Positions 36,778 through 46,298 of a stretch of 64,000 nucleotides of DNA are shown piece after piece. Within the stretch, counting starts at the first letter, position 1; each line of letters starts with the position of its first letter. The stretch is from NCBI RefSeq assembly GCF_033542235.1, contig NZ_JAWRCU010000002.1, positions 664,651 through 728,650 on the forward strand, in the 5' to 3' direction. Position numbers and translations under genes: made by a program. This stretch comes from JAWRCU01 sp033542235 (GTDB taxonomy: Bacteria; Pseudomonadota; Alphaproteobacteria; Rhizobiales; Rhizobiaceae). The notes beneath the pieces were generated by a model. That model was not told where the DNA came from and ran no database searches. It saw only the letters and a program-made list of their open reading frames with translations.

Positions 36778-37046
36778 CAGATGCCGATCAGCGGTCTTCT
36801 CCCGTGAATGAGGAGAAGATGCCGGCAGGCAGATGAGCGGTTGCGCGAACCTGACAAAAGTTGGCGCCGCCTCTTGTCCGGCCCTCCGGGCCACCTTCTC
36901 CCGCAGACGGGGAGAAGGGAAAGAATGAACATGGACGGGCGGCAATCGCTCGTCTAAGGAACACGCGGTTTCGGCTGCCGGAGGCGGCGGCGGAGTCGGC
37001 CGGAAAGCGGTGAGCCGCTGACGGCTGGGAATGCAACGGAGTACCA
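36778..37046. repeat. Mosaic repeat in the nuoI-nuoJ gap
   Basis: Bases 36789-36922 repeat the block order seen upstream of nuoA (26455-26588): TTCTCCCG, GAGAAGATGC, GGCAGGCAGATGA, CCGGCCCTCCGGGCC, CCGCAGACGGGGAGAAGGGA. Inverted blocks can form hairpins. No gene is supported. Confidence 0.75.
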
Positions 37047-37667
37047 ATGCTAAACGGTCTGGAAGCGGTATTTTTCTACCTCTTCGCATTCGTCGCCGTA
37101 GCGGCGGGATTCATGGTGATCTCCGCCCGCAATCCGGTGCATTCCGTGCTCTTCCTGATTCTCACCTTCGTCAACGCGGCCGGGCTTTTCCTGCTCGCCG
37201 GTGCCGAGTTCCTGGCGATGATCCTGCTCGTCGTCTATGTCGGCGCGGTGGCGGTGCTCTTCCTCTTCGTCGTGATGATGCTCGACGTGGACTTCGCCGA
37301 ATTGAAGAGCGGAGCGCTGCAATACGCGCCGGTCGGCGCGTTGGTCGGGCTAATCCTCGCCGGCGAGCTGGTAGTGGTCCTCGGCGGCTATGCCTTCGCG
37401 CCGCAGCTTGCCGGCAAGATCGCCAAGCCGATGCCCGACCTGGCGGTGCGGACCAATACGGCCGCGCTCGGCGACATCATCTATACGGACTACATCTACT
37501 ACTTCCAGATCGCCGGGCTCATTCTGCTCGTCGCCATGATCGGTGCCATCGTGCTCACGTTGCGCCACAAGGTCGGGGTGAAGCGGCAGTCGATCGCCGC
37601 GCAAGTCGCGCGCACGCCCGCCACTGCGATCGAGGTCAAGAAGGTCGAGACGGGCAGGGGCATCTGA
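37047..37667 (+). CDS. nuoJ: NADH-quinone oxidoreductase subunit J
   Basis: The membrane subunit with the pi-bulge helix TM3, 206 residues and five helices. Conserved text: NPVHSVLFLILTFVNAAGLF and VYVGAVAVLFLFVVMML. The ribosome site is weak (ATGCAACGGAG about 12 bases upstream). Separation from nuoI by a repeat implies the operon continues across it or restarts. The stop overlaps nuoK. Confidence 0.95.
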   Translation: MLNGLEAVFFYLFAFVAVAAGFMVISARNPVHSVLFLILTFVNAAGLFLLAGAEFLAMILLVVYVGAVAVLFLFVVMMLDVDFAELKSGALQYAPVGALVGLILAGELVVVLGGYAFAPQLAGKIAKPMPDLAVRTNTAALGDIIYTDYIYYFQIAGLILLVAMIGAIVLTLRHKVGVKRQSIAAQVARTPATAIEVKKVETGRGI

Positions 37668-37975
37668 TGACGGTCGGCATCTCTCATTTTCTTACCGTTT
37701 CCGCCATCCTGTTCACGCTTGGCGTGTTCGGGATCTTCCTGAACCGCAAGAACGTCATCATCATCCTGATGTCGATCGAGCTCATCCTGCTCGCCGTCAA
37801 CATCAACTTCGTCGCCTTCTCGGCCACGCTCGGCGACCTCGTCGGACAGGTCTTCGCGCTGTTCGTTTTGACGGTCGCGGCCGCCGAAGCGGCAATCGGA
37901 CTTGCGATCCTGGTTGTCTTCTACCGCAACCGCGGCTCGATCGCGGTCGAAGACGTGAACATGATGAAGGGCTGA
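37667..37975 (+). CDS. nuoK: NADH-quinone oxidoreductase subunit K
   Basis: The 102-residue small membrane subunit. The two buried glutamates of the proton path are in MSIELILLAVN and AAAEAAIGLAIL. ATG 37667 overlaps the nuoJ stop by one base. Three helices, typical size. The longer open frame from 37031 is an out-of-frame shadow of nuoJ plus this gene. Confidence 0.96.
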   Translation: MTVGISHFLTVSAILFTLGVFGIFLNRKNVIIILMSIELILLAVNINFVAFSATLGDLVGQVFALFVLTVAAAEAAIGLAILVVFYRNRGSIAVEDVNMMKG

Positions 37976-37985
37976 TACGCAAGCC

Positions 37986-39971
37986 ATGTACTACGCGATC
38001 GTCTTCCTTCCCCTTCTCGGTTTCCTGATTGCCGGCCTAGGCGGCGGCTCGATCGGCGCACGCGCCTGCGAATACATCACCTCGGGCTTCCTGGTGATCG
38101 CTGCGGTGCTGTCCTGGATCGCCTTCTTCCTGGTCGGCTTCAGCGACGCCGAGCCCTTCACGGTTCCGGTGCTGCGCTTCATTCAATCGGGCGGCCTTTC
38201 CGTCGACTGGGCCTTCCGCATCGACACGCTCACCGTGGTCATGCTGGTCGTCGTCAACACCGTCTCATCGCTGGTGCACATCTATTCGATCGGCTACATG
38301 CACCACGATCCCGACCGGCCGCGCTTCTTCGCCTATCTGTCGCTCTTCACCTTCGCCATGCTGATGCTGGTGACGGCCGACAATCTCGTGCAGATGTTCT
38401 TCGGCTGGGAAGGCGTCGGCCTCGCCTCCTATCTGCTGATCGGCTTCTGGTACAAACGGCCCTCGGCCAACGCGGCGGCCATCAAGGCATTCGTCGTCAA
38501 TCGCGTCGGCGATTTCGGCTTCGCGCTCGGCATTTTCGGTGTGTTCGTTCTGTTCGGCTCGATCAATCTCAGCACGGTCTTCGCCAATGCGCAGTCCTTC
38601 ATCCCAGCCGAAGGTGCGGCCGGCGGCGAAGCGGTCCTGCACTTCCTCGGCTATGCGCTCGACAGGCAGAGCGCGCTGACGGTTGTCTGCCTGCTCCTCT
38701 TTATGGGCGCCATGGGCAAGTCGGCTCAGGTGCCGCTGCACACCTGGCTGCCAGACGCAATGGAGGGCCCGACGCCGGTCTCTGCGTTGATCCATGCCGC
38801 AACCATGGTGACCGCCGGCGTCTTTATGGTGGCGAGACTGTCGCCCCTCTTCGAGCTGTCGCACACGGCGCTCACTTTCGTGACCTTCATCGGCGCCTTT
38901 ACGGCCTTCTTCGCCGCGACGGTCGGTCTGGTGCAGAACGACATCAAGCGCGTCATCGCCTATTCGACCTGCTCGCAGCTCGGCTACATGTTCGTCGCCT
39001 TGGGCGTCGGCGCCTATGGCGCAGCGATCTTCCACCTCTTCACCCACGCCTTCTTCAAGGCGCTGCTCTTCCTGGGCTCCGGCTCGGTCATCCATGCCGT
39101 CTCGGACGAGCAGGACATGCGCAAGATGGGCGGGCTGAGGACCTACATTCCCAAGACCTACTGGATGATGGTGATAGGCACCCTGGCGCTCACCGGGGTT
39201 GGCATCCCTGCGACCATCATCGGCACAGCCGGCTTCTTCTCCAAGGACGCCATCATCGAAGCAGCCTTCATGGGCGAGAACAGCTTTGCGGCTGCCGCCT
39301 TCGTGCTCCTGGTCATCGCGGCCGCCTTTACCAGCTTCTATTCCTGGCGGTTGATCTTCATGACGTTCCATGGCGAGCCGCGTGCAAGCCATGAGGTCAT
39401 GCACCATGTTCATGAATCGCCGCCGGTGATGCTGGTGCCGCTCTACATTCTCGCGGCCGGCGCGCTTTTCGCGGGAGCGATCTTCTACGGTTCATTCATC
39501 GGGGAGGGGCAGGCCGAGTTCTGGCGGACGTCGCTCTTCACATTGCCCGACAACCACATCCTCGCGGAGATCCATCATTCTCCGCTCTGGGTCGAGCTCT
39601 GTCCGTTCTTTGCCATGCTGATAGGACTGGCGGTCGCCTGGCAGTACTATATTCGCAGGCCGGAGCTGCCGAAGCAGGCGGCCGCGAACCACCGCATTCT
39701 CTACGGGTTCCTGCTCAACAAGTGGTATTTCGACGAGATCTACGACTTCCTGCTGGTCAATCCGGCGAAGCGCCTTGGCTATTTCCTGTGGAAGCGCGGC
39801 GACGGCTGGCTGATCGACGGTTTCGGCCCCGACGGCGTCTCGGCCCGCGTCGTCGACGTGACCAACCGCGTCATCAAGCTGCAGACCGGTTATCTCTATC
39901 ACTACGCCTTTGCCATGCTGATCGGGGTCGCGGCCCTTATCACCTGGATGATGCTCGGGAGCTCGTTCTAG
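37986..39971 (+). CDS. nuoL: NADH-quinone oxidoreductase subunit L
   Basis: The antiporter-like distal proton-pumping subunit, 661 residues and about 16 helices including the long lateral helix region near the C-terminus. The functional Glu (MFFGWEGVGLASYLLIGFW) and Lys (GKSAQVPLHTWLPDAM) motifs are intact, as is the HAATMVTAGVFM helix. Ten bases separate it from nuoK. Confidence 0.97.
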   Translation: MYYAIVFLPLLGFLIAGLGGGSIGARACEYITSGFLVIAAVLSWIAFFLVGFSDAEPFTVPVLRFIQSGGLSVDWAFRIDTLTVVMLVVVNTVSSLVHIYSIGYMHHDPDRPRFFAYLSLFTFAMLMLVTADNLVQMFFGWEGVGLASYLLIGFWYKRPSANAAAIKAFVVNRVGDFGFALGIFGVFVLFGSINLSTVFANAQSFIPAEGAAGGEAVLHFLGYALDRQSALTVVCLLLFMGAMGKSAQVPLHTWLPDAMEGPTPVSALIHAATMVTAGVFMVARLSPLFELSHTALTFVTFIGAFTAFFAATVGLVQNDIKRVIAYSTCSQLGYMFVALGVGAYGAAIFHLFTHAFFKALLFLGSGSVIHAVSDEQDMRKMGGLRTYIPKTYWMMVIGTLALTGVGIPATIIGTAGFFSKDAIIEAAFMGENSFAAAAFVLLVIAAAFTSFYSWRLIFMTFHGEPRASHEVMHHVHESPPVMLVPLYILAAGALFAGAIFYGSFIGEGQAEFWRTSLFTLPDNHILAEIHHSPLWVELCPFFAMLIGLAVAWQYYIRRPELPKQAAANHRILYGFLLNKWYFDEIYDFLLVNPAKRLGYFLWKRGDGWLIDGFGPDGVSARVVDVTNRVIKLQTGYLYHYAFAMLIGVAALITWMMLGSSF

Positions 39972-39974
39972 ATC

Positions 39975-41480
39975 ATGACCGATTGGCCAATTCTGTCGAC
40001 GGTCACCTTCCTCCCGCTCGTCGGCGCGTTTCTGATCCTGTTGATCCGCGACGAAGGCGAGAGCGCACGGCGCAACATCCGCGCCATCGCGCTCTGGACG
40101 ACCATTATCACCTTCCTGGTCTCGCTGCTGATCTGGATCGATTTCGACAACTCCGATCCCGGTTTCCAGATGGTCGAGAAGGTGGACTGGCTGGGATCCG
40201 GCATCTCCTATCACATGGGCGTCGACGGCATCTCGATGCTGTTCGTCATCTTGACCACGTTCCTGATGCCGATCTCGATCCTGGCCAGCTGGGAATCCGT
40301 CCAGAACCGCGTCAAGGATTACATGATCGCGTTCCTGGTGCTGGAAACGATGATGGTCGGCGCGTTCTGCGCGCTCGACATCGTCCTTTTCTACGTCTTC
40401 TTCGAAGCCGGCCTTATCCCGATGTTCCTCATCATCGGCGTGTGGGGCGGCAAACGCCGCGTCTATGCGAGCTTCAAGTTCTTCCTCTACACCTTCGCTG
40501 GCTCCGTGCTGATGCTGCTCGCGATCATGGCGATGTATTGGCAGGCGGGCACGACCGATATCGCCCAGCTTCTCACGCACAAGTTCCCGGTGGAGATGCA
40601 GCGCTGGTTGTGGCTGGCCTTCCTCGCTTCCTTCGCAGTCAAGCTGCCAATGTGGCCGGTCCATACCTGGCTGCCTGACGCCCATGTGGAGGCGCCGACC
40701 GCCGGCTCCGTGATCCTCGCTGCCATCCTCCTGAAACTGGGCGGGTATGGCTTCCTGCGCTTCTCGCTACCGATGTTTCCGGAAGCCTCTGCCTTTTTCG
40801 CGCCTCTCGTTTTCACGCTCTCCGTCGTCGCCATCATCTACACCTCGCTCGTCGCCCTGATGCAGGACGACATGAAGAAGCTGATCGCCTATTCCTCCGT
40901 CGCGCATATGGGCTACGTGACGATGGGCATCTTCGCGATGAACGCCGAAGGCGTGCAGGGCGCGATTTTCCAGATGCTGTCGCACGGCCTCGTGTCCGGC
41001 GCGCTGTTCCTTTGCGTCGGGGTCATCTACGATCGCATGCATACCCGCGAGATCGCCGTCTACGGCGGGCTGGTCAACAACATGCCGAAATACGCCACGG
41101 CGTTCATGGTCTTCACCATGGCCAATGTCGGGCTTCCCGGCACCAGCGGCTTCGTCGGCGAGTTCCTGACCTTGCTCGGCATTTTCCGGGTGAACACCTG
41201 GGTGGCGCTGTTTGCCACCACCGGCGTGATCCTGTCGGCATGCTATGCGCTCTGGCTCTACCGTCGGGTGATCTTCGGTGCGCTCACCAAGGAGAACCTC
41301 AAGGGCCTGCTCGACCTCTCGCCACGCGAGAAAGCGATCCTCTATCCGCTGATGGTGCTCGTCATTTTCTACGGCGTCTACCCGGCGCCGGTCTTCGACG
41401 CGACAGCCGCCTCGGTCGACGCGCTGCTCAACAATGTGACCGCTTCACTCGACGCCGCCAAGACGGCGCTGGCGAATTGA
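39975..41480 (+). CDS. nuoM: NADH-quinone oxidoreductase subunit M
   Basis: The second antiporter-like subunit, 501 residues and about 14 helices. Key blocks: FYVFFEAGLIPMFLIIG with the conserved Glu, VKLPMWPVHTWLPDAHVEAP with the Lys, and AHMGYVTMGIF. It starts three bases after nuoL and is separated from nuoN by 13 bp. Confidence 0.97.
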   Translation: MTDWPILSTVTFLPLVGAFLILLIRDEGESARRNIRAIALWTTIITFLVSLLIWIDFDNSDPGFQMVEKVDWLGSGISYHMGVDGISMLFVILTTFLMPISILASWESVQNRVKDYMIAFLVLETMMVGAFCALDIVLFYVFFEAGLIPMFLIIGVWGGKRRVYASFKFFLYTFAGSVLMLLAIMAMYWQAGTTDIAQLLTHKFPVEMQRWLWLAFLASFAVKLPMWPVHTWLPDAHVEAPTAGSVILAAILLKLGGYGFLRFSLPMFPEASAFFAPLVFTLSVVAIIYTSLVALMQDDMKKLIAYSSVAHMGYVTMGIFAMNAEGVQGAIFQMLSHGLVSGALFLCVGVIYDRMHTREIAVYGGLVNNMPKYATAFMVFTMANVGLPGTSGFVGEFLTLLGIFRVNTWVALFATTGVILSACYALWLYRRVIFGALTKENLKGLLDLSPREKAILYPLMVLVIFYGVYPAPVFDATAASVDALLNNVTASLDAAKTALAN

Positions 41481-41493
41481 CAAGGCTCAAGGA

Positions 41494-42930
41494 ATGACTG
41501 CAGACCTCTCCTCCAGCCTCTCGCTCACCGGCCCGGAGCTGCTGCTCGCTGCCGGGGCGCTCTTCCTTCTGATGGTTGGAGCATATGCGGGCGAAGCTTC
41601 CAACCGGCTGGTGACCGGCCTCGCTATCGTCATCCTCATCGTCGCGGGCGCCTGGGTGATCTTTTCGAGCGGGCACGGTGCGGCTTTCGGCAGTGCCTTT
41701 ATCAACGACGAGTTCGGCCGCTTCATGAAGGTGGTCACACTGATCGGGTCGATCGTGACCCTGATCATGTCGACCGAGTTCGCGAAGCAGGAGAAGTTCG
41801 ACAAGTTCGAATATCCCGTGCTGGTCGTGCTTTCGACGCTCGGCATGATGCTGATGATCGCCGCGAACGACATGATCTCGCTCTATCTCGGGCTGGAACT
41901 GCAGTCGCTGGCGCTCTATGTGCTCGCCGCCATCAACCGCGAAAACGTCCGCTCCACGGAAGCGGGATTGAAGTATTTCGTGCTCGGCGCGCTGTCGTCC
42001 GGCATGATGCTTTACGGCATAACCCTCGTCTACGGCTATACCGGGAACACCGGCTTTCAGGCTATCGCCACGGCGCTTGGCGGCGGCGAACGGCAGCTCG
42101 GCCTGGTATTCGGTCTCGTCTTCGTTCTCACCGGCCTTGCCTTCAAGATCTCCGCCGTGCCCTTCCATATGTGGACGCCCGACGTCTATGAAGGCGCGCC
42201 GACACCGGTGACCGCCTTCTTCGCGGCTGCGCCAAAAATGGCAGCGATGGCGCTCGTCGTGCGCGTCACCATGGGCGCTTTTGGGCCGATTGCGGTCGAT
42301 TGGCAGCAGATCGTCGTCTTCATCTCGATCGCCTCGATGGCGCTCGGCGCCTTCGCTGCGATCGGCCAGAACAATATCAAGCGGCTGATGGCCTATTCGT
42401 CGATCGGCCATATGGGCTATGCCCTGGTCGGGCTCGCTGCCAATAATGAGGCAGGCGTGCGCGGCGTCGCAATCTACATGCTGATCTATATGGTGATGAC
42501 GCTCGGCACCTTCGCGGTGATCCTTGCCATGCGCCGCAACGACGAGAATGTCGAGGAGATCAGCGAGCTCGCCGGTCTCTCCGCCACCAATCCGGCGATG
42601 GCGACCGTGCTTACAATCCTGATGTTCTCTCTTGCGGGCATCCCGCCGCTCGCAGGCTTCTTCGGGAAATGGTACGTTTTCCTCGCCGCGATCGATGCCA
42701 AGCTCTACGCGCTCGCTGTGATCGGTGTGCTCACTTCGGTGGTTGGAGCCTTCTACTACCTCCGCATCGTCAAGCTCATGTGGTTCGACGAGCCTGTCGG
42801 CGCCTTCCAGCCGATGTCCTTCGAACTTCGCACGGTGATCGGCCTGTCCGGTGCATTCGTGCTGTTCTACGTTCTGATCGGCGGGCCCATCGGTCGGATG
42901 GCCGAGGCAGCCGCCAAGTCATTTTTCTGA
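41494..42930 (+). CDS. nuoN: NADH-quinone oxidoreductase subunit N
   Basis: The third antiporter-like subunit, 478 residues, with about 14 helices. FKISAVPFHMWTPDVYEGAPT and SSIGHMGYALVGL are the diagnostic motifs. Its stop overlaps the birA start by one base, so biotin ligase may be translationally coupled to complex I. Confidence 0.97.
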   Translation: MTADLSSSLSLTGPELLLAAGALFLLMVGAYAGEASNRLVTGLAIVILIVAGAWVIFSSGHGAAFGSAFINDEFGRFMKVVTLIGSIVTLIMSTEFAKQEKFDKFEYPVLVVLSTLGMMLMIAANDMISLYLGLELQSLALYVLAAINRENVRSTEAGLKYFVLGALSSGMMLYGITLVYGYTGNTGFQAIATALGGGERQLGLVFGLVFVLTGLAFKISAVPFHMWTPDVYEGAPTPVTAFFAAAPKMAAMALVVRVTMGAFGPIAVDWQQIVVFISIASMALGAFAAIGQNNIKRLMAYSSIGHMGYALVGLAANNEAGVRGVAIYMLIYMVMTLGTFAVILAMRRNDENVEEISELAGLSATNPAMATVLTILMFSLAGIPPLAGFFGKWYVFLAAIDAKLYALAVIGVLTSVVGAFYYLRIVKLMWFDEPVGAFQPMSFELRTVIGLSGAFVLFYVLIGGPIGRMAEAAAKSFF

Positions 42931-43748
42931 TGGCATTCTCCCTCGCGCCCACGGCAACCCTCGACGGGTACAGGCTCGAAGCGCACGAAACGGTCGGCTC
43001 GACCAATGCTCTCGCTTTGGAGCGGGCGAGGCAGGGCGATCGCGGCAGGCTGTGGATCGTTTCGAAGCGCCAGGAAAGCGGCCGCGGCCGCCGAGGGCGA
43101 GCGTGGGAATCGCCTTACGGCAACCTCGCGGCGACGCTGCTTTGGGTCGGACAAAGTGAGCTGAAACTCGCCGCTACGCTCGGCTTCGTTGCCGGGCTGG
43201 CGATCTCGGATGCCCTCGCAGCGGTGGTCACGCCGGGGCGGGTCGGTATTGACGGCGGCGGGCAGGGCGGAACCCGGTTCGAGCTCAAATGGCCGAATGA
43301 TGTGCTGGCCGGCGGCGCAAAGCTTGTCGGCATCCTGCTCGAATCCTCGCTGCTTGACGACGGCCGGTACGCGCTTGCGATCGGCATCGGCGTCAACGTC
43401 GTTGCCCATCCGGAGGGGCTACCCTATCGGGCCACTTCGCTCGCAGGGCTGGGTTCGAATGCCGATGCCGAGACACTGTTCCTGGCGTTGTCGGACTCTT
43501 GGAACGCCAATGCACGCGATTGGGACGAAGGCCGCGGTCTTGCCCGCATCCGCGACCGGTGGCTGGCACGTGCAGCCGGCCTCGGCTCGGAGGTCGCGGT
43601 TCGCGTCGACGGCAATGTGCTGAGCGGCGTCTTCGAAACGATCGACGACGACTGTCGTTTTGTCATTCGGTCGCAAAGCGGCGAGGCAGTGAGGATCGCC
43701 GCCGGCGATGTGCATTTCGGCGCAGTCGCATCGGCAGCTGCGGTATAA
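42930..43748 (+). CDS. birA: Biotin-[acetyl-CoA-carboxylase] ligase
   Basis: This enzyme joins biotin to biotin-dependent carboxylases via biotinyl-5'-AMP. The 272-residue protein has GSTNALALERA, the biotin loop ESGRGRRGRAWESPYGNL and ELKWPNDVL, with a C-terminal SH3-like domain. There is no N-terminal winged helix, so it is the monofunctional (non-repressor) class. ATG 42930 overlaps the nuoN stop. An extended frame upstream to 42669 is inside nuoN. Confidence 0.95.
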   Translation: MAFSLAPTATLDGYRLEAHETVGSTNALALERARQGDRGRLWIVSKRQESGRGRRGRAWESPYGNLAATLLWVGQSELKLAATLGFVAGLAISDALAAVVTPGRVGIDGGGQGGTRFELKWPNDVLAGGAKLVGILLESSLLDDGRYALAIGIGVNVVAHPEGLPYRATSLAGLGSNADAETLFLALSDSWNANARDWDEGRGLARIRDRWLARAAGLGSEVAVRVDGNVLSGVFETIDDDCRFVIRSQSGEAVRIAAGDVHFGAVASAAAV

Positions 43749-43798
43749 GGCCGCAATGACCGTGTGGTCAGCAAGCGAGCGCCGCCTAAGGAGTCGGT

Positions 43799-45469
43799 AT
43801 GGCAGACATTAACCAGCCCGAACTGGTCTTCGCGCCGCTGGGCGGTGTCGGCGAGATCGGCATGAACCTCGCGCTGTACGGCTATGGTCCGGCCGAAGCG
43901 CGGGAATGGGTCATGGTTGATTGCGGCGTCACTTTCGCTGGCCCCGACCTGCCTGGCGTCGACCTCGTCTTGCCCGACATCCGCTTCGTCGAGGAGAACC
44001 TCGGCTCGCTCAAGGGCATCGTCATCACCCATGCGCATGAAGATCACTACGGCGCGCTGCTCGACCTCTGGCCGCGGCTCAGGGTGCAATGCTGGATGAC
44101 CCCATTCACCGCCGGCTTGCTTCAGGCCAAGCGTGAATCCGAGCCGGGTGCCCCGGAGATTCCGGTGACGGTCTACCGCGCCGGCGAGAAGTTCACGGTC
44201 GGGCCGTTCTCCATCGAGGCCGTTCCGGTCGCGCATTCAATACCCGAACCGATGTCGCTGGCCATCACTTGCCCGGCCGGCACCGTCATCCATACCGGCG
44301 ACTGGAAGATCGACCCCGACCCTGAGCTCGGCCCCGTGATCGACGAGCCGCGCTTCCGTGCCCTCGGCGACGCCGGTGTGCTGGCCCTGGTTTGCGATTC
44401 CACCAACGCGCTGCGCGAGGGCGAATCCCCATCCGAGCAAGCGGTAGGCCAGGGTATCCGCAAGGTGATCGAAGAGGCGAAGGGCAGGGTGGCCGTCACC
44501 AGCTTCTCCTCCAATGTCGCACGCATCCGGCTGGTTGCGGAAGCGGCGCGCGATGCCGGACGCGAGGTTCTCGTCCTCGGCCGCTCGATGAAGCGGGTCA
44601 TCGATGTGGCCTCCGAGCTGGGCTATATGGAGAACCTCCCGCCGTTCCGGCACGAAGAGGAATATCAGCTTATTCCGCGTGAGAAGCTGGTCGTGATCTG
44701 CACGGGCAGCCAGGGCGAGCCGCGGGCCGCGCTTGCCAAGCTCGCCCGCAACGAGATGAAGACGCTCGCGCTATCACCCGGCGATGCGGTGATATTCTCC
44801 TCGCGCACCATCCCGGGCAATGAAAAGGCGATCCTCGAGATCAAGAACCTTTTGATCGACCAGGGCGTCAAGATCGTCGAGGATAGCGACGCCCTTGTGC
44901 ACGTGTCCGGCCACCCGCGACGCAGCGAACTGCGCAAGATGTATGAATGGACGCGACCGAAGATCGGCGTGCCGGTGCATGGCGAGGCGGCGCATCTGGT
45001 CGCGCATGGCTCGCTCATGGCGACTTCCGGCATCGGCCATGTAGCGCAAGTGCGCAATGGCGACGTCCTGCGGCTCTGGCCGGGCGACCCCGAAATCATC
45101 GACCGGTTGCCGTTCGGCCGTATCTTCAAGGACGGCTATCTCATCGGCGACGACCAGGCCATGGGCATTCGCGATCGCCGCAAGCTCTCCTATGTCGGTC
45201 ATGTCGCGGTAAACGTGGTGCTTGACCAGAAATATGAGATCGCTGGCGATCCCGACCTCGTCGCGATAGGCGTTCCCGAGGCCGACGCCTCCGGCGAGAA
45301 GCTCGAGGAGCTGATGCTCGATGCCGCGGTCGGTGCCATCGAGAGCATTCCCCGGCCGCGCCGCAGGGACCTCGACCTGCTGTCGGAGGCCGTGCGGCGT
45401 GCCGTGCGCGGCGCGGCCAATGAGGCCTGGGGCAAAAAGCCCATCGTCACGGTGTTCGTGACGCGGTAG
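43799..45469 (+). CDS. rnj: Ribonuclease J
   Basis: A metallo-beta-lactamase/beta-CASP exo- and endoribonuclease, here 556 residues. Metal ligands: H78-A-H80-E-D82-H83 (THAHEDHYG), then H via HTGDWKIDPDP, and the beta-CASP blocks TSFSSNVARIRLVAEAA, GRSMKR and SSRTIPGNEKAI. Alphaproteobacteria carry RNase J together with RNase E, and it functions in rRNA maturation and mRNA decay. It has its own AGGAG site. birA is 50 bp upstream. Confidence 0.95.
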   Translation: MADINQPELVFAPLGGVGEIGMNLALYGYGPAEAREWVMVDCGVTFAGPDLPGVDLVLPDIRFVEENLGSLKGIVITHAHEDHYGALLDLWPRLRVQCWMTPFTAGLLQAKRESEPGAPEIPVTVYRAGEKFTVGPFSIEAVPVAHSIPEPMSLAITCPAGTVIHTGDWKIDPDPELGPVIDEPRFRALGDAGVLALVCDSTNALREGESPSEQAVGQGIRKVIEEAKGRVAVTSFSSNVARIRLVAEAARDAGREVLVLGRSMKRVIDVASELGYMENLPPFRHEEEYQLIPREKLVVICTGSQGEPRAALAKLARNEMKTLALSPGDAVIFSSRTIPGNEKAILEIKNLLIDQGVKIVEDSDALVHVSGHPRRSELRKMYEWTRPKIGVPVHGEAAHLVAHGSLMATSGIGHVAQVRNGDVLRLWPGDPEIIDRLPFGRIFKDGYLIGDDQAMGIRDRRKLSYVGHVAVNVVLDQKYEIAGDPDLVAIGVPEADASGEKLEELMLDAAVGAIESIPRPRRRDLDLLSEAVRRAVRGAANEAWGKKPIVTVFVTR

Positions 45470-45474
45470 GGGTA

Positions 45475-45593
45475 GTGAATGGTGAATAGCGAATGGTGAG
45501 TAGCAAAGGTTAGGTGAGTGCCGACTTGTGCCGTGCTCATTCGAGAGCAGGACGCCTCTCATCCTATTCACCATTCACTATTCACCATTCACC
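45475..45593. repeat. Inverted ATTCACC arrays in the rnj-mce gap
   Basis: Bases 45475-45503 (GTGAATGGTGAATAGCGAAT and on) form an inverted copy of 45565-45593 (ATTCACCATTCACTATTCAC and on), with a spacer of about 60 bp. The right arm matches the array in the nuoC-nuoD gap over 27 bases. The arms can pair into a long stem. Confidence 0.85.
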
Positions 45594-45627
45594 CCACGAG
45601 AGACTCGAACTTCAACCACTCAAAACC

Positions 45628-46032
45628 ATGCTTGGACGCTTGAACCATGTCGCGCTCGCTGTTCCCGATCTCGTGGCAGCAGCCACGAAGTATCGCGAGA
45701 CATTGGGGGCGAAAGTCAGCGCGCCGCAGGCGCTGCCGGAGCATGGTGTGACGGTCGTTTTCGTGGATTTAGACAACACCAGGATCGAGCTGTTGGAGCC
45801 GCTGGGGAATGCCTCGCCGATCGCCGCCTTTCTGGAGAAGAATCCGGCCGGCGGCATGCATCATGTCTGCTACGAGGTCGATGACATCATCGCCGCGCGC
45901 AACCGCCTGACGGCGGATGGCGCCCGCATCCTCGGCGACGGTGAGCCGAAGACCGGTGCGCATGGCAAGCCGGTTCTCTTCCTCCACCCAAAGGATTTCT
46001 TCGGGACACTTGTGGAACTGGAGGAAGCATGA
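45628..46032 (+). CDS. mce: Methylmalonyl-CoA epimerase
   Basis: The VOC-fold enzyme that interconverts (S)- and (R)-methylmalonyl-CoA during propionate metabolism. From ATG 45628 the 134 residues read MLGRLNHVALAVPDL, HGVTVVFVDLDNTRIELLEPLG, GGMHHVCYEVDDI and GKPVLFLHPKDFFGTLVELEEA. Metal-site His, Gln-like and Glu positions are consistent. The stop overlaps the DUF1467 start by four bases. A methylmalonyl-CoA mutase gene is not in the window. Confidence 0.93.
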   Translation: MLGRLNHVALAVPDLVAAATKYRETLGAKVSAPQALPEHGVTVVFVDLDNTRIELLEPLGNASPIAAFLEKNPAGGMHHVCYEVDDIIAARNRLTADGARILGDGEPKTGAHGKPVLFLHPKDFFGTLVELEEA

Positions 46033-46298
46033 CCTGGGTTTCGGTAATTGCCTTGTACTTCGTCGTCTGGTGGACGGTGCTGTTCGCCATGCTGCCGTTC
46101 GGGGTGAGGACGCAGGACGAGGACAACGACGTGACGCTCGGCACAGTGGCAAGCGCGCCACGCGGACCGCACATGCTGAAGGTGGTGGTTCGCACCACAA
46201 TCGCTGCGTTCCTCGTGTGCGGTGTGTTTTATGGCCTGACGCGGGGCCTGGGCTACAGTTTCGACGACCTCCCGCAGATCGTTCCGAACTTCGACTGA
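46029..46298 (+). CDS. DUF1467 membrane protein
   Basis: The 89-residue protein has two hydrophobic segments (about 3-24 and 53-72) and the hallmark motif VVWWTVLFAMLPFGVRTQ of DUF1467. Function is unknown, and the family is alphaproteobacterial. Its ATGA overlap with mce implies coupling. The gene is followed by a long gap before proS. Confidence 0.85.
   Translation: MTWVSVIALYFVVWWTVLFAMLPFGVRTQDEDNDVTLGTVASAPRGPHMLKVVVRTTIAAFLVCGVFYGLTRGLGYSFDDLPQIVPNFD

Noticed and set aside
38265..39413. 382-codon - strand frame opposite nuoL
   Set aside because: It mirrors nuoL codon use and carries a low-complexity basic/acidic composition.
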